In this document: one piece after another, positions 39,008-51,100 of the stretch | Position numbering within the stretch: the stretch's first letter is position 1 | Layout of the letters: each line of letters begins with the position of its first letter | Origin: Cruorifilaria tuberocauda | Taxonomy: Eukaryota; Nematoda; Chromadorea; Rhabditida; Onchocercidae | Direction: 5' to 3' | Assembly (NCBI GenBank): GCA_013365365.1 | Contig: JABVXU010000006.1 | Coordinates: 62,001-126,000, forward strand | DNA: 64,000 nt | Notes under the pieces: generated by a model | Databases searched by the model: none | What the model was told of the DNA's origin: nothing | What the model saw: the letters and a program-made list of their open reading frames with translations, nothing else | Program-made: the position numbers and the translations under genes

Positions 39008-41564
39008 ATGAAAGCTAACGATAGATCAGTTGCAAGTATGAAGCCTGCAAAAAGTTTCAACGATAATCAGGTTGGAGTATATTATAAAGATGTCAGTTGC
39101 ATAATTCATTTGGATATAAAAAGAGAGTATGCAAGACTCTCTTTTCATCCAGTTAAGTGAAGTGAAGAAATAGCATTTTTGCTTAAAACTGATGTTATTT
39201 TTATGTTTCCTTAATTCCGATAACTTTGAAGGCACATACTCAGCACGTGATTGATTTTAGTATTACCACTTCAGGCTCCAATCAACAGTTTGGATTTCAG
39301 TGCAGATGGTTTGCAAATGATTTCATCTTCTGATGATGATTCAATTATAATGTATGATTGTATTAGTGGGCAAAAAAGTCGATCGGTAATATTATTTGCA
39401 GTAATAAGATTGTGCAAGTTGTATGTAGCAAATTAATTTTTCTCGTTTGACTCTATATTGTAAATTTGAAAATAAATTGCCAAGATTCAAGTAGGACAAA
39501 GTGCGAAACTGAATGAACAGTAATTACTTTGTGATGTTAAAATTTTTTCAACTTCATCTTAAAATTAAGTCATAGCGTAAATTTTTAGGTAAATAGTAAA
39601 AAATATGGTGTGGATTTGATACAGTTCGCACACAATACATCAAACGCTATACATTGTTCCACAAAAGTTGATGGTCAGTTATGAATTAACTTATTGGTAT
39701 TAACGGTTCCTTAGAATTTTGAACTTCGTTTGAGGAAGGGTTTAAATGAAGCAATGTTAAAATTAGCAAACATTCCTAAACATTACCGATTTATATAATA
39801 GTCCCATGATTTATAATTCGAGAGTGTAGAGTGAATACTTCTGTTTACGGAAAGAAATATCTCATTGTTTGCTTTTTTAGATGTTATCCGATATCTGTCA
39901 TTGCATGATAACAAATACATTAGGTATTTTCCCGGACACCAAAAAAAGTAAGTTCAGTTTTTCATTCACTTGTATGCCTTTTGAATTATTTTAAGTCAGT
40001 TATATATCTGATCTGTCAGGGTAGTAACGCTGTGTATGTCCCCATTAGATGATATGTTTTTATCTGGTTCTTTGGATAAAACAATCCGTTTATGGGATCT
40101 GCGAATACAAAGTTGTCAGGTATGTTTCATATATTGCTTTGACATTTTAATGTTGCGGCTTTATGCTTTTCTAAGCTAAGAATTTTCGCAGTGCTGCAAA
40201 GTAAAGTATATATTGAATTGTTGGTTTAGTAGTAGACAGACTTGATGGTTTCTCTTTCTCATATATATATATATATATTTATTTATAGGGCTTGATGCAT
40301 GTGCCTTCAAGACCTGTTGCTGCTTTTGATCCGGAAGGTTTGATATTTGCAGCAGGAATTAATTCGGACACAATCAAATTGTATGACTTGCGGTCATTTG
40401 ATAAGGTTTGATTTTTCTTAGGCTTTCCTGAAAAAGGAAAAAACTTCCCAAATTAATCTACTGTAAGGAATATTATGCTTAAGCTGTCGCATTTATATAT
40501 TATGTTTGCGATATTGCTACAATGTAAGTTGAGTCCTAGGCGTTTAAAAATCATCTGATTGTTACGTTTTTTGCTGATGTATTCTTTTTTTGAAACTCCA
40601 AAGACTTACATCCGATGGAAAGGCGCTTCTAAAATTTTTTAAGAAATAGTATTCATTTAAGATATTTGGTCGCACTTTTTTCAGGGACCATTTACGACAT
40701 TTAAGGTGGAAAATGAAGCAAAAGAAGACTGGACGGGTTTGAAATTTTCTCCTGATGGTAAAATGATTATGATCACAACGAATGGTTCTTCTATCACTCT
40801 TATTGATTCCTTCAAAGGAACACTAGTTCATATTTTGAAAGGTCTGTTCAAACTGTTCAAATCTTTTGACAACTGTTCTAGGCAAGAAGACAGTTCAAAC
40901 TATTCTGCGTTGCGAAGAGCTTCGGTGGTCATAATATTCGACGATAATGGCATTTTACAAACTTTTAACGCAATGTAGGATAGAATCATTTATTTTTCTC
41001 AAGCATAATGTAAATATAAAGACCTTATCATCATAGTATACTTGAAGCAGGACTTAATTTTATCTCCATTTTCATCATTTCATTAGTGATCCAATTTATA
41101 AACTTATTAAGCTTCCTAATTGTAGTATAATTTGCAACGCAAACATGTATGAGAAGACTATATTTTTCTAGAAACTGAGAAATTACCCATTTCAGGTCAC
41201 GAAAATAGTAAAGGTATTGAACTCGACGCAACATTCTGTGCTGACGCACAATATGTATTTAGCGGTTCTACAGATAGCAGTATAGTAGCATGGTCTGTAA
41301 CAACTGGCCAAAGAGTTGCTAAACTTGCATCGGGACACTCTCCGCTTATCCATAAAATATTATTCAATCCACGATTCTTCATGCTAGCTACGGCTTGTAC
41401 AACATTAGTAAGTGTTTGGCATTGAGAAATCCCAAGTTAATTTATGAGCTCTAAATAAATGTTAAGTTTGTATTTGTTTAGCCTAAATTATTGCTGTATC
41501 ACTTATGATTGTAATAAGTAAACGTATTTTTCAGAATTTGTGGTTACCAACAGAGGAAGAGTAA
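39008..41564 (+). CDS. WDR82: WD repeat protein WDR82 (Swd2)
   Basis: WD-repeat subunit of the SET1/COMPASS histone H3K4 methyltransferase and of the PNUTS-PP1 termination complex; in the nucleus it links them to Ser5-phosphorylated RNA polymerase II. Exons: 39008-39070, 39275-39385, 39589-39673, 39881-39947, 40020-40119, 40289-40405, 40685-40841, 41196-41407, 41535-41564. The total is 942 nt, 313 residues, the same as human. Conserved blocks are [51 protein letters not shown] and a short last exon NLWLPTEEE. The start MKANDRSV matches the human start. Intron 5 has an (AT)9 run (40261-40278) just before its acceptor. All junctions are GT-AG and in phase. Confidence 0.97.
40261..40278. repeat. 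(AT)9 microsatellite in WDR82 intron 5
   Basis: Nine AT units lie ten bases before the acceptor of intron 5, so length changes would alter branch-point to acceptor spacing. Confidence 0.9.
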
Positions 41565-42357
41565 AAGTGTTTCTGCGAATTCGGTAGAAATGTAATATAA
41601 GTTGTTATTCATAAAAATCATAAAAAGATTTAGTATTCTGCGACACAAACTCGGTGAAAAATTCATTTTATGGCTTTTACACTAGGAGTTTCAGATTTTT
41701 TTTTATTTTTAAACAGCAAACATTAAATGGTCAGTCAATTCAATTTTGTATTCCACATGGATAGGAAGAACGAGCAGTATGATTGTCACTATACAATCAT
41801 GCTAGCAGGTACTATTTGGCAGAAATTGTGATGGTGAAAGTTCATACCGTAATATGTTTTTATGGAATCTATACACAACTGTACAATTTCGGGAGATTAT
41901 ATAAATTTTTGTACAAAAAAGAACAAAATAATTCCATGTGGTTCTGTTATATATTGTTAAAACGCAACTGCAGATTTGCTGCTACAGTTGTTTTCTTGTG
42001 ATTCAATAAGTTATGTTATTAGACATTTTTACTTGTATATAATCTAATGTATTTGAATTACTATTACCCTCATTTTCTTTGGTACTGCAACTTCCTCATA
42101 ATTTAAACATTTAATGTTTTATTCACCAAATCACGGATTAGAGGTAAGATGTTCTTTGCAGTAGTTTAAAGCTACGACAAGACAATAATCAAATGTTTGT
42201 CTAAGTAATGTAGATTACGAATCATTTGGAAATATGGAGTATTTTCTTTTTATCGAACTGTTGCCGATATCACTTTCATAAACATTTAATTGTTGAACGT
42301 ACAAAGACATATTTTTCAATTAAATTAATATCTGATTTTCAATAATATTGCTGTAAT
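41565..42357. other. Convergent spacer between WDR82 and TAF5
   Basis: AT-rich, no exon-like frame found; expected to contain two 3' UTRs. Confidence 0.5.
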
Positions 42358-45300
42358 TTATTGCTTATAAGCGCCCACAGCCAAAACCAAATTACGTCGG
42401 GTAAAATGCAAATCGACAATTGATGTATTTTTGGTAGCATATGAAAAGAGATGAAAACCGGTGGGATTTATCCTGTAAAGAAAATACTGGTAAAAAATAT
42501 GTGGTTATCTTGAACATACCCTAAACAAAATAACACGCAAATCCCTAGTTCTGATATTGTTAACATAGTCATTTACGTACATTAGTGTCATTACTTGCCA
42601 ATGACTTATTTCAAGCTAAGTAAGCTTTATGAAGGGTTTGAATTATATTAATTTTAGCTATTCTAATGTGAGGAATTATAACTCAAATTAACCTACTTTG
42701 GATCATTATTTAAATGATCCTGTGAACCGGAATGAGCTGTAACCGAATCCACAGAATAAAACGACAATGCCGAGTCGGCTCGTGCAACGGCCAAGGCTGC
42801 TCCATCACGTGAAAACTCTATTGGTACCTGGCATGGGAGTGCAGGGACGTCTTGCATGCAAACCATCTTTTGTAACGCCATATCCCAGAAAGCGAGTGAT
42901 CCTTCACTTCCCAGTGATGCCAAATACCGACCGCAAGGCGAAATCTGTAACAAATTAGAATGTTGTTGCCAACATGAATATTTGATTATTTGCAATCATT
43001 ATACGAATGCAAACATAAAATGCTGTATGATTTACTGAAAGAGACCACTTGTCAGGGATATATCAATTTAAGATACCACCAACATCGTCAGCTTACAGTC
43101 AAATGAAATCGAGCAAAATAAGTTTGAATTTAAAGTGACCGCAGTCAAAGTTTATCATAAAAGTACAATTAAAAACTAAGCACACTACGGGTGATTCCAC
43201 AAAGCAATTTGACGAATGGTGTTTCATTAGAGAGGGTGCACGATAATCTGTCATATTCGATGTGGAATTATTATATATTTAATTTTTAAGTTACAAAATA
43301 CGAACAGTTTTTTTTTCCTTGAACTCACCTTTAATCCTCGAATGGATCCTTTATGACCCGCAAAGCATCGAACACATGTTCCAGATAATACATCCCAAAT
43401 ACGTACGTAACGATCATCACTACCACCTGCGAAATAATTGCAATTTGGATGGAAATCAATGCAGGTGACATCTGACAATGCGTCTGAGAATATTCGCAAC
43501 GGTTGCAAACGATCGGTTGTCCATAACATTGCAGCACCATCAGCACTACCAGTTGCGAAATAATAAGAACGTGGGCAAAACTGCACCTGAAAAATTGCCC
43601 TTTTTTCGATTTTCATTAATAGCTTGATCATATAATGATATAATAAAAGCGAAAGAACGGATTGCCTCCCAAATTGGCGCAGCATGCTTATATACCACAA
43701 CATTACTACGAACGGCGAGACTCCACAAACGAACTGTTCCATCACGTGATGATGAAAGTAATAAACGTTTGTCGGGAGAAAATGATAACGAATAAACTGG
43801 CCCGCTATGACCCTAAAAACAAGTGACAACAAGTGGATTTTAATCGTAAAAAAAATATTTGTCTATTCGTTACCCGACGATCAACCATAAATTTTTGCTG
43901 AAATGTAAACAGAAATAAAAGAAGCAAGAACAGCTATGGAAAATTAACTGGTGTGAAAAGAATCAATTCGAAAATGTAGATTTTCTGCAAAATATCTAAA
44001 TTTCTTACAAGCTGACTACATGTGCAATAATTATGAGTTCTTACGATTTAACAAAAGACATAATTTATGTAACTAACTTGAAACGTAAGTGATGTTGAAG
44101 CTTCCGTATCATCATAAACTTGCTCCAGTGCATCTTCGGATTCCTGTTCTATTAACTCTAACTGATCGATTTTTTTGTACGGCCGAAATTTCTCCTCATT
44201 TAGTGCATGAACCTTAAATAACAATGATAGGACCTCCTAATTAAACATCAAAAATTCCAAATACGCACCAATTTCTTTTCTTGTATATTTTTCTTGTGAA
44301 ACATGTTAAGAAAAATTCGTTAAAAAAGGAGGCAGAAAATGAATACGGCTGCTTAACACACCCTGAGTCTATTCCTTTACAAATCTGATATGATCGATTT
44401 ATCCTTTTCATGTGCAACAAATATATTAGAAGCTAAAGATCTTTATTACAGAATAATCTAGACGCATTAAACACATAAAGCCATAAATACAGACAACAAA
44501 ACATTTTGCAAAAGAATCGCATAGACTGAACAATTATTTATTAAATGGGAACTGACAATTTGTTGAAGATTAAAACATCAGATTTGAATATACCTGTATT
44601 CGAGAATTTCCAAAACCCAATGCCAAAGCACCACTGTCTTCAGCAATATCAGATGCTGTAAGACCACCAGGAGAGTTCAGCACTGTGTAAAGGCATACAG
44701 ATGGTGGTGTATCAACAGAAATGCGCATTTTTTTGCCTGATTCTTTTATATATCGCTTTTCACTGCTGTAATTGATTTGATGGATTCTTAAAAGTTGTAT
44801 AATAAGAAAAAATGCTTTCATAAAGATAAACTTTCTTGATAAAATTATATTTTGAAGCTGAAAAATACGATGACTAACGCTGCTGGCAGAGGTATTCGAT
44901 CAGGTGTAGGTCCATTTGCGTCCTTTTTTTTACTATCATTTCTTTCTTTAATCTTTGGCCGTTTTTTTTCGAGGCCTATTTGCGTTGAAAAGTCTTCTTT
45001 AATTGTTCCATAAAACATTTTATGCCGTCTTTCTGAAAACTGACTGGGTTCAGATAGCTAAAACATTTTCTAGAGCGAAAGAGGATAATAGATTTTAGCT
45101 AAAAGACAGTTAACAGAGATTTGATAAGATAGTTAATAATAAAGCTACTTGTACAAAACTTCCGAAAATAGAAAACTAAGGTAGCTGTTCTCGAAATAAT
45201 TCACAAACAAGTGGAAATTTTTACGGTAATCTGAAAAGTGAATTACATTACCCTGCTTACTGACTTGACCAAGAATACCTCCCATGCTTGCTTCTGTGGC

Positions 45301-47362
45301 TAATTTTGTCCGTGAACCATCAATTGCTAAATATATTCAACATAATTTCATATTTTTATCCAGCTGAAGATTTCCAGATTAGAAGCGACAACATCTGCAT
45401 TTGTTTCTGGCATATTAAGGATTACTGGAGATCAAAAAAGTTATACAAATCATTTACTCTCTCTTAGTGAAAACAACCACCAGCGCCAAAAAGTATTCAA
45501 ATATCCTGAAGAAATACACATGAACTGTCAGTTTTTGGCGCTACTGATGACACCATATCTAACTCCAACAGTATTATCAAGCTTTATAAATGGATTTCCT
45601 TTCCTTCCATTAATGAATTTCATCAGTGAATAGAGCATACACTTCATTCACTGATGTCATTTTACTCAGAACTTCCGAACTGAGCATTGAAATTTCAATT
45701 ATTTCACGATAAGTCTAAAATTTCTTCTTGTCTAAATAAATCACGATTAGTACTCACGTCTTATATTCTTATAATAATTATCTTATATATTTTTTTAAGT
45801 AATTATCTCTCTCTATTAGACACTTTGCTTTTCCCTGCCTATATGATCTTCAATTACAATAATGAAACTTATTCCTTATATTCCTATAGTAATTATCTTT
45901 TATATATATATTTTTTTTCTTATAGTAATCGTCAAAGAAAATACAAAATGTCAGTGAAAATTTGAAGTCTGTAAATTTCGACTGGAAAACCACCTTCAAT
46001 GTGTAGGTGATCTCGCATCACATCCCGAACAATGCTATTGCGGGTTAAGAAAGGTTCTAGTTGCTTGATTGCCGATTTTGATATGCGAACAACGAACTGG
46101 CTTTTCCTTCAAAATATGCAGTTAATTTTATCAATTTTATAAACATAATTTATAAAATCAGTAGGTTAAATTAAGAAATCACTCTTAACTAGAAATCCAC
46201 CAACTTACAACTTTTGAAAATCTTGAACAAAAATTTGATTTTAAGGAAAAAATATTTTTTAAGGAATTTACAATATAATGTAAATATTTAATCACACTGA
46301 AAAAAATTACGTTAGAGTCTGAACCAGTGTATGATTAGCGGCTTGACTATGAGTAGAAATGCGAGTAAGCAATTTCGCTTGTTCTTCATACATTGAAGGT
46401 ATATACCGGCAAAATTTTTCGCTGAATAAAGCTGCTGAAATGATAAAATTTTTATAAATTTTTAGCTTAAGAGAGGTGGCTGAAAACAATTGAAAGAGAA
46501 TGAAAAAGACATAACTATAAAATAACAGCAAACCTTGCAAACTCCGTCCCTCAGCAATAAACTGTATATATAAGTGAGCAAATACCGGAAATATCAAAGC
46601 GGACAGTTCTGCTCGGAAACTATCAAAGGAAGAATCAATATGATTTAGAAGTGTCGAGAATTCGCGCATGATAGCGTCACTAAAATTGTCCATTAATTTC
46701 GGCATGTTTGATGTTTTCAAAAAATATTCAATAAACAAGAGTTACAGCAGTATTTTGAAAATACTCAAAAAATTTTGTGGAATCTCGTAGAAGAACAGAA
46801 ACATCATATATAACTGCCAATTATTAAAGAGTTGATAATCAGAAAAATTGAAAAAGAGAACAGAAAACGTACTTGTTAACGTCACTATCAACACCATCTT
46901 TCGAAAGACGCAAAACAGTTGCAGCTTCTCTTGACAAGGCTTCTTCAGATTCCTGAAGATAATTTATTATACTCATACACAGATCGTGGTAAATCCTTAG
47001 CAATTCCCTTTATTAGAATTCTTATAAAGAACAAAGATATACCGTCAAACCATTTTTCTTAAAAAAGGCCAAAATTTGCTGCAATGATTCAGCTGTCAGT
47101 GGCTGTTCGCATATATCTCCATCCATATCTGTAATTTAAATTTGAGAAATTTCGAAAATAAGGACATCGACGATTAAAGCCATACGGCCAACCACCTGCA
47201 TTTGTTGAACCCTTAAAACCAAGCGGACCCTCTTATGACAGTAGTTCTGGCACATCACGAAGTAATCAAGGTATGCAAACGTAGCTAAAATAATTCTTTC
47301 GCTGCGAAACTCATCGGCAACAAAGCATTAATTTGGAACGCACCTGTCTCATTTTTATCCAT
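42358..47362 (-). CDS. TAF5: Transcription initiation factor TFIID subunit 5
   Basis: WD-repeat scaffold subunit of TFIID (and of SAGA-type complexes in some lineages), needed for RNA polymerase II initiation. Fourteen exons: 47344-47362, 47043-47128, 46873-46952, 46534-46679, 46311-46434, 45994-46106, 45265-45326, 44879-45057, 44594-44765, 44078-44212, 43666-43812, 43329-43586, 42697-42944, 42358-42472. The total is 1884 nt, 627 residues (human 800; the low-complexity N-terminus is missing). A LisH-like helix pair lies in exon 2 (LQQILAFFKKNGL), the TAF5 N-terminal domain in exons 4-6 (for example FRAELSALIFPVFAHLYI), then WD40 repeats (SSSRDGTVRLWSL, GGSDDRYVRIWDV). The last exon carries the family tail LHFTRRNLVLAVGAYKQ. 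The intron at 43587-43665 starts with GC, the only donor that keeps frame and alignment. Confidence 0.95.
47163..47270 (+). other. Exon-like island inside TAF5 intron 1, opposite strand
   Basis: A 108-nt stretch of balanced base composition, bounded by AAAATAAG before it and a GTATGC donor after it. On the + strand it is fully open and reads Pro/Ser-rich: RRLKPYGQPPAFVEP, then SYDSSSGTSRSNQ. The minus strand is also open here. No neighbouring exon of a + strand gene is visible, so function and even coding status are unknown. Confidence 0.25.
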
Positions 47363-48697
47363 TTTAAACTTGCAATTCGAGTTCAACATGTATTATTTCT
47401 CCCGTTATTATTCATTAAAAAGTGAAACAGTTGTTTCACTACACCCATTATTAGCAAAGACACTAAAGAAAAAGAATTTTAATTTAAAATATTTTATTTA
47501 AAAATGAATAACATCGTTAATTTAACTCCCGAATGAAAATTTTTCTTTACGACCATTTATTTGTCGATAATTCCTTTATACAAATTTAAAAAGCTAAAAA
47601 TGAGGAAGCAAATAATATAATAGCAAATGACACAGAAATCCTAAAGCTAAACAACCAGACAAAGCAATATGATAAGACTAGTTAACGACATCACAACTAT
47701 TTTTAAACGATGCCTTTTCCAAGGCAAACCTTTAATAATCTTTGAACTTTGAATCCTGAATATTTCCCTAAATTAAGATGAATTTATACTACAAAATTAT
47801 AATATATTTCACTTTTTCATGCTTTTAATGCTAAACAATGAAAGCTTAAAATAACTCTTTTCGTATTTTTTGAACTTGAAAAAAATTTTTTTAATGTCAA
47901 TTCTTCAGTACAAACTTTAAAATATATATTAAAACAAGAAAAACGTGAATTCCGCCAAGGATAATCTCTGATAGATATAAAAAACATATTTCAAAAAAAT
48001 TTCAAATATAAATTTTCGTATAAAACTATGATTTAAAACTTTCGAGAATTCATATATGTCAGCGGAATTTCAGTCGATAAATATATCGAAAGCAATGATG
48101 TGATGTTTAATTCGGTAGACAGAAATGAGCGCACGGACTTCATATATTACAGTAGTATACATTTAAGAAATTTTAAGGTGAAGCGCTGATATGACAAAAT
48201 TTTATCGAATTTTGAAACTTGGAATTTTAAACCCTTTCAGCAGCATTATAAAATTAGTAAACGCATAAGACATCGAAAAAAAATACTGAAATGTAAGCAA
48301 CATTGAATGCAAATACACTTATCCATCTGCAACTCTAAAATAACCGATAAAAGTTTTGTTTTATAAAAAGCTTATGGTGAAAAACAAGAATGATGCACAA
48401 AACTAGAATCAATGAATGCACATTAAAAGTTAGCAATAAATTTATACTTGTGATAAGTTATGATTTCATGCGATATTCAGAAAAGAGAAAAAACCATGAA
48501 AAAACTTTTCATCTTATTGTTTTTAATAATGACAGCTGAAAATTCAGAAATCTTTAAACATTTGACCAATTCTTTTGAAAGCAATAATTCCAAAAATAAG
48601 TTCCAATGTATAAGTTTCAATGAATTAAATCAGATATAGCTTGATATCTCCATAAACTAAGAGTACATAACATAGATCTTTGAGTAATAATTTGTTA
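47363..48697. other. Spacer between TAF5 and NAA60
   Basis: About 1.3 kb of very AT-rich sequence between two minus-strand genes. It should contain the TAF5 promoter and the NAA60 3' UTR. I see no frame, repeat or RNA gene. Confidence 0.5.
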
Positions 48698-50429
48698 TTA
48701 CAAACCCAAAATATACTTCATTTTGAGAATAATCCTCAGTGGGAAGCAAAGAATAGCAGAAAACATTGAGCAAAATTCATAAGCGGACCATGGTGCACAT
48801 GCGCCATTGGCATAGAGCACAAATGTTAAGCCATCACCGAATGTATCATTAATGCGATAATAGTTCCTGTAATGAATCTTATGATCTTAATCGACAAGTG
48901 AAAAAGCTCTTGAAATGACTGGAAAGGTATTTGGTCAATGGAAGGATTAAATAAGATGGTTTAATGGATGAACTCATAAGCCTTATTCAAAAGGCTAATG
49001 CAAAAGGATTTATTTCCAGCTATGCCACGCATAAGCATGATATTGAAAAACTGAAAAATCCTGATATTAATGACAAGGATTGCATTGAAGTATAACGGCT
49101 GAGAAAACCAAAAGCTGACTCCTCACATTTCAGTGTTTCCGAAATTATTTTAAAAAAATTGATTATTGGACAGTATGATCATTAGATCTGCATTCGTTCC
49201 CCTAATTAGTTAAAACATATTTTAAATGTAAAGTCGTACCTACGATACTACGCAAAATAATGCGATACTATGAAATGCTGTTAGCTGGAATAATAACCAA
49301 ATTATTATAAGGCACTGAGAATAGTTAAAAAATAGAAATACTTTGCAATGCACATCTTCATATTTATATAATTAAAAGTAATTTACGGCACTGAAATTTT
49401 ATTAAAGCTTAGAAGGACATACAAAGATATACTTATCAGTTTAAAGGCTGAATAAAAAGCAACCAAATTACTTATTTAAAAAAGAATCAGTACTAAAATT
49501 CATATTGATTAGATAAACCTAACAATAAACGTATTAGAATTCCTATGATAAGAATTAACCTTTTATAAATAACATTTACAGCAATTAATAAACATAAAAA
49601 ACTTGTCAGTTTCTTAGATAACTAATAAGCCCAGACAACCGATCAATATTTACATAAAAAAGACTTACAAGAGAGTAGTATGGTGGCAAAAACCACGTTT
49701 TTTGTAGAAATTTATGGCACCGTAATTTGTAGATAATACATGCAAATAAACAGCTTTTGGGTATGGTGGCCGTTCAACTACCATGAACATAAGATGATCG
49801 AGCAAACGTGAAGCGAAACCACGCCGACGATAAGGTGGACGTACAGCAACGCTTAATATATACACCACTGGTAAACAGTTACCCGATAAAAGATCACGGT
49901 CCTAAAAATCAAACTCAAAAATACCGAAGCTATTTTTTCATCCGTTCACACACTGCAAAACCTTTAATTTTGCACTTTGACAAATGCCTGTGGGAAGTCC
50001 GCAAAATATTCCATGATTAGGTAATATTAAAGAGCTATACGTCCCTCTTTGTTTCATTCCTTTGCTTCGCTTGCTTGAGGCTTTTCATAATGCATACGTT
50101 TCATTAAATTTGTATCGAAACAGAAAATTGCAAACCTCAGCATTGCACTGGGATAAGATCTTGAGCTCAGCGACAAGAATAGCAGCAAGTGCACCTTCAT
50201 AAGTGATTCCGAAACTAATCAATTTACCATTAAGCACTTCCTCAAACCAGCAATCCGGATACTGTATAGGGAAAGATTCGAGGCAAATTGTCTTGACAAT
50301 ATCCATATCATGCATGCACAACGATCGTATGCTACATTTTTCATCCTGGCTCGTATCACTGCTTGCACGTCCATCAACGATACACTTCACAGCTTCTCGA
50401 TCATCTAGGATTTCTCGCCAATCTTTCAT
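48698..50429 (-). CDS. NAA60: N-alpha-acetyltransferase 60 (NatF)
   Basis: Golgi-anchored GNAT enzyme that acetylates N-terminal methionines of transmembrane proteins facing the cytosol. Three exons: 50136-50429, 49669-49901, 48698-48866; total 696 nt, 231 residues (human 242). The family opening [19 protein letters not shown] is followed by PIQYPDCWF. The acetyl-CoA loop is seen as [15 protein letters not shown], then [20 protein letters not shown]. The third exon gives [12 protein letters not shown] and a hydrophobic C-terminus ([13 protein letters not shown]), in keeping with the membrane-binding tail of the family. Intron 2 (48867-49668, 802 bp) is long for this window and carries a decayed + strand frame. 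It is divergent to MRPL38. Confidence 0.94.
48874..49185 (+). pseudogene. Stop-interrupted protein-like frame in NAA60 intron 2
   Basis: On the + strand one frame of 104 codons runs with three internal stops (48916, 48952, 49093) before a fourth (49183). Between the stops the text is protein-like: [13 protein letters not shown], then [25 protein letters not shown] and [13 protein letters not shown]. Codon use looks coding rather than random. I do not recognise the family. A decayed host gene or an old insertion from an endosymbiont are both possible; the latter is speculation based only on the likely host group. Confidence 0.3.
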
Positions 50430-51096
50430 CGCCTTTGATGACTACTCATTCTATCCGTAACAGCGCACTCCGGCATCATCTGCATAAAAGTGCGGCAACT
50501 AACTGTCTGAAAATAATTATTTGGATATTACTGAGTAACCACTTCTACGTGTGTCCATTGCAAATGAAACAGAACAAATTGGTGACCACTCATTCTATCC
50601 GTAACAGCGCACTGTAGAATAGCAGAACAAATATTACCAAATGTTGGGCATCGACTGTTTGAACCGCTTCGCAGTGTTGGAGCGATAAGAATAACGCTCG
50701 GATATTCAACGCACAAAAACGAACAAATAGCCATATAAACATGCAAATATCTGTAAGCAAGTATACATATCTCACTGCACACAAACTTCCAAAATGCGCT
50801 GTGCTTGTAAGTAACGTTTTTTACCAGAAGCTTCATAGTGTTATACTACCTTTTTTTATACTACCTTCATAGTATTATACTACTATTTCAGGCCCATCCC
50901 ACAGATCTTCGGCGTTTGTTAAGCTGAAATCAGCTGACTATAGAACAACACATCCATCCTCCACACTCTCGAAATGAATGAATTTAATACGGCCGCTGGT
51001 AAAAAAAGGTGGGAGGGGTCATTTTCTGTTTCCAGCAAAATGATCCTTATAATTCAATTAGTTTCATTAAATTTTTTGATGTATATCAGATTTTAG
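50430..51096. promoter_or_regulatory. Divergent spacer between NAA60 and MRPL38
   Basis: 670 bp holding both promoters. It contains a ~30-bp direct repeat (listed separately) that begins right at the NAA60 5' end, and a short G-rich stretch near 51009. The + strand acceptor ending TTTTAG at 51096 is probably a spliced-leader site for MRPL38, four bases from its ATG. Confidence 0.4.
50441..50613. repeat. Direct repeat of about 30 bp upstream of NAA60
   Basis: Copies at 50441-50470 and 50584-50613 match over 30 bases with one mismatch (core ATTCTATCCGTAACAGCG), with further similarity just outside. The period is 143 bp. They lie in the NAA60 5' leader or promoter region. Confidence 0.85.
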
Positions 51097-51100
51097 ATCA

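Noticed and set aside
42693..42944. TAF5 ending at the TAG at 42693-42695
   Set aside because: The donor GTAGGT just before it joins in phase to 42358-42472, which encodes the conserved TAF5 C-terminus.
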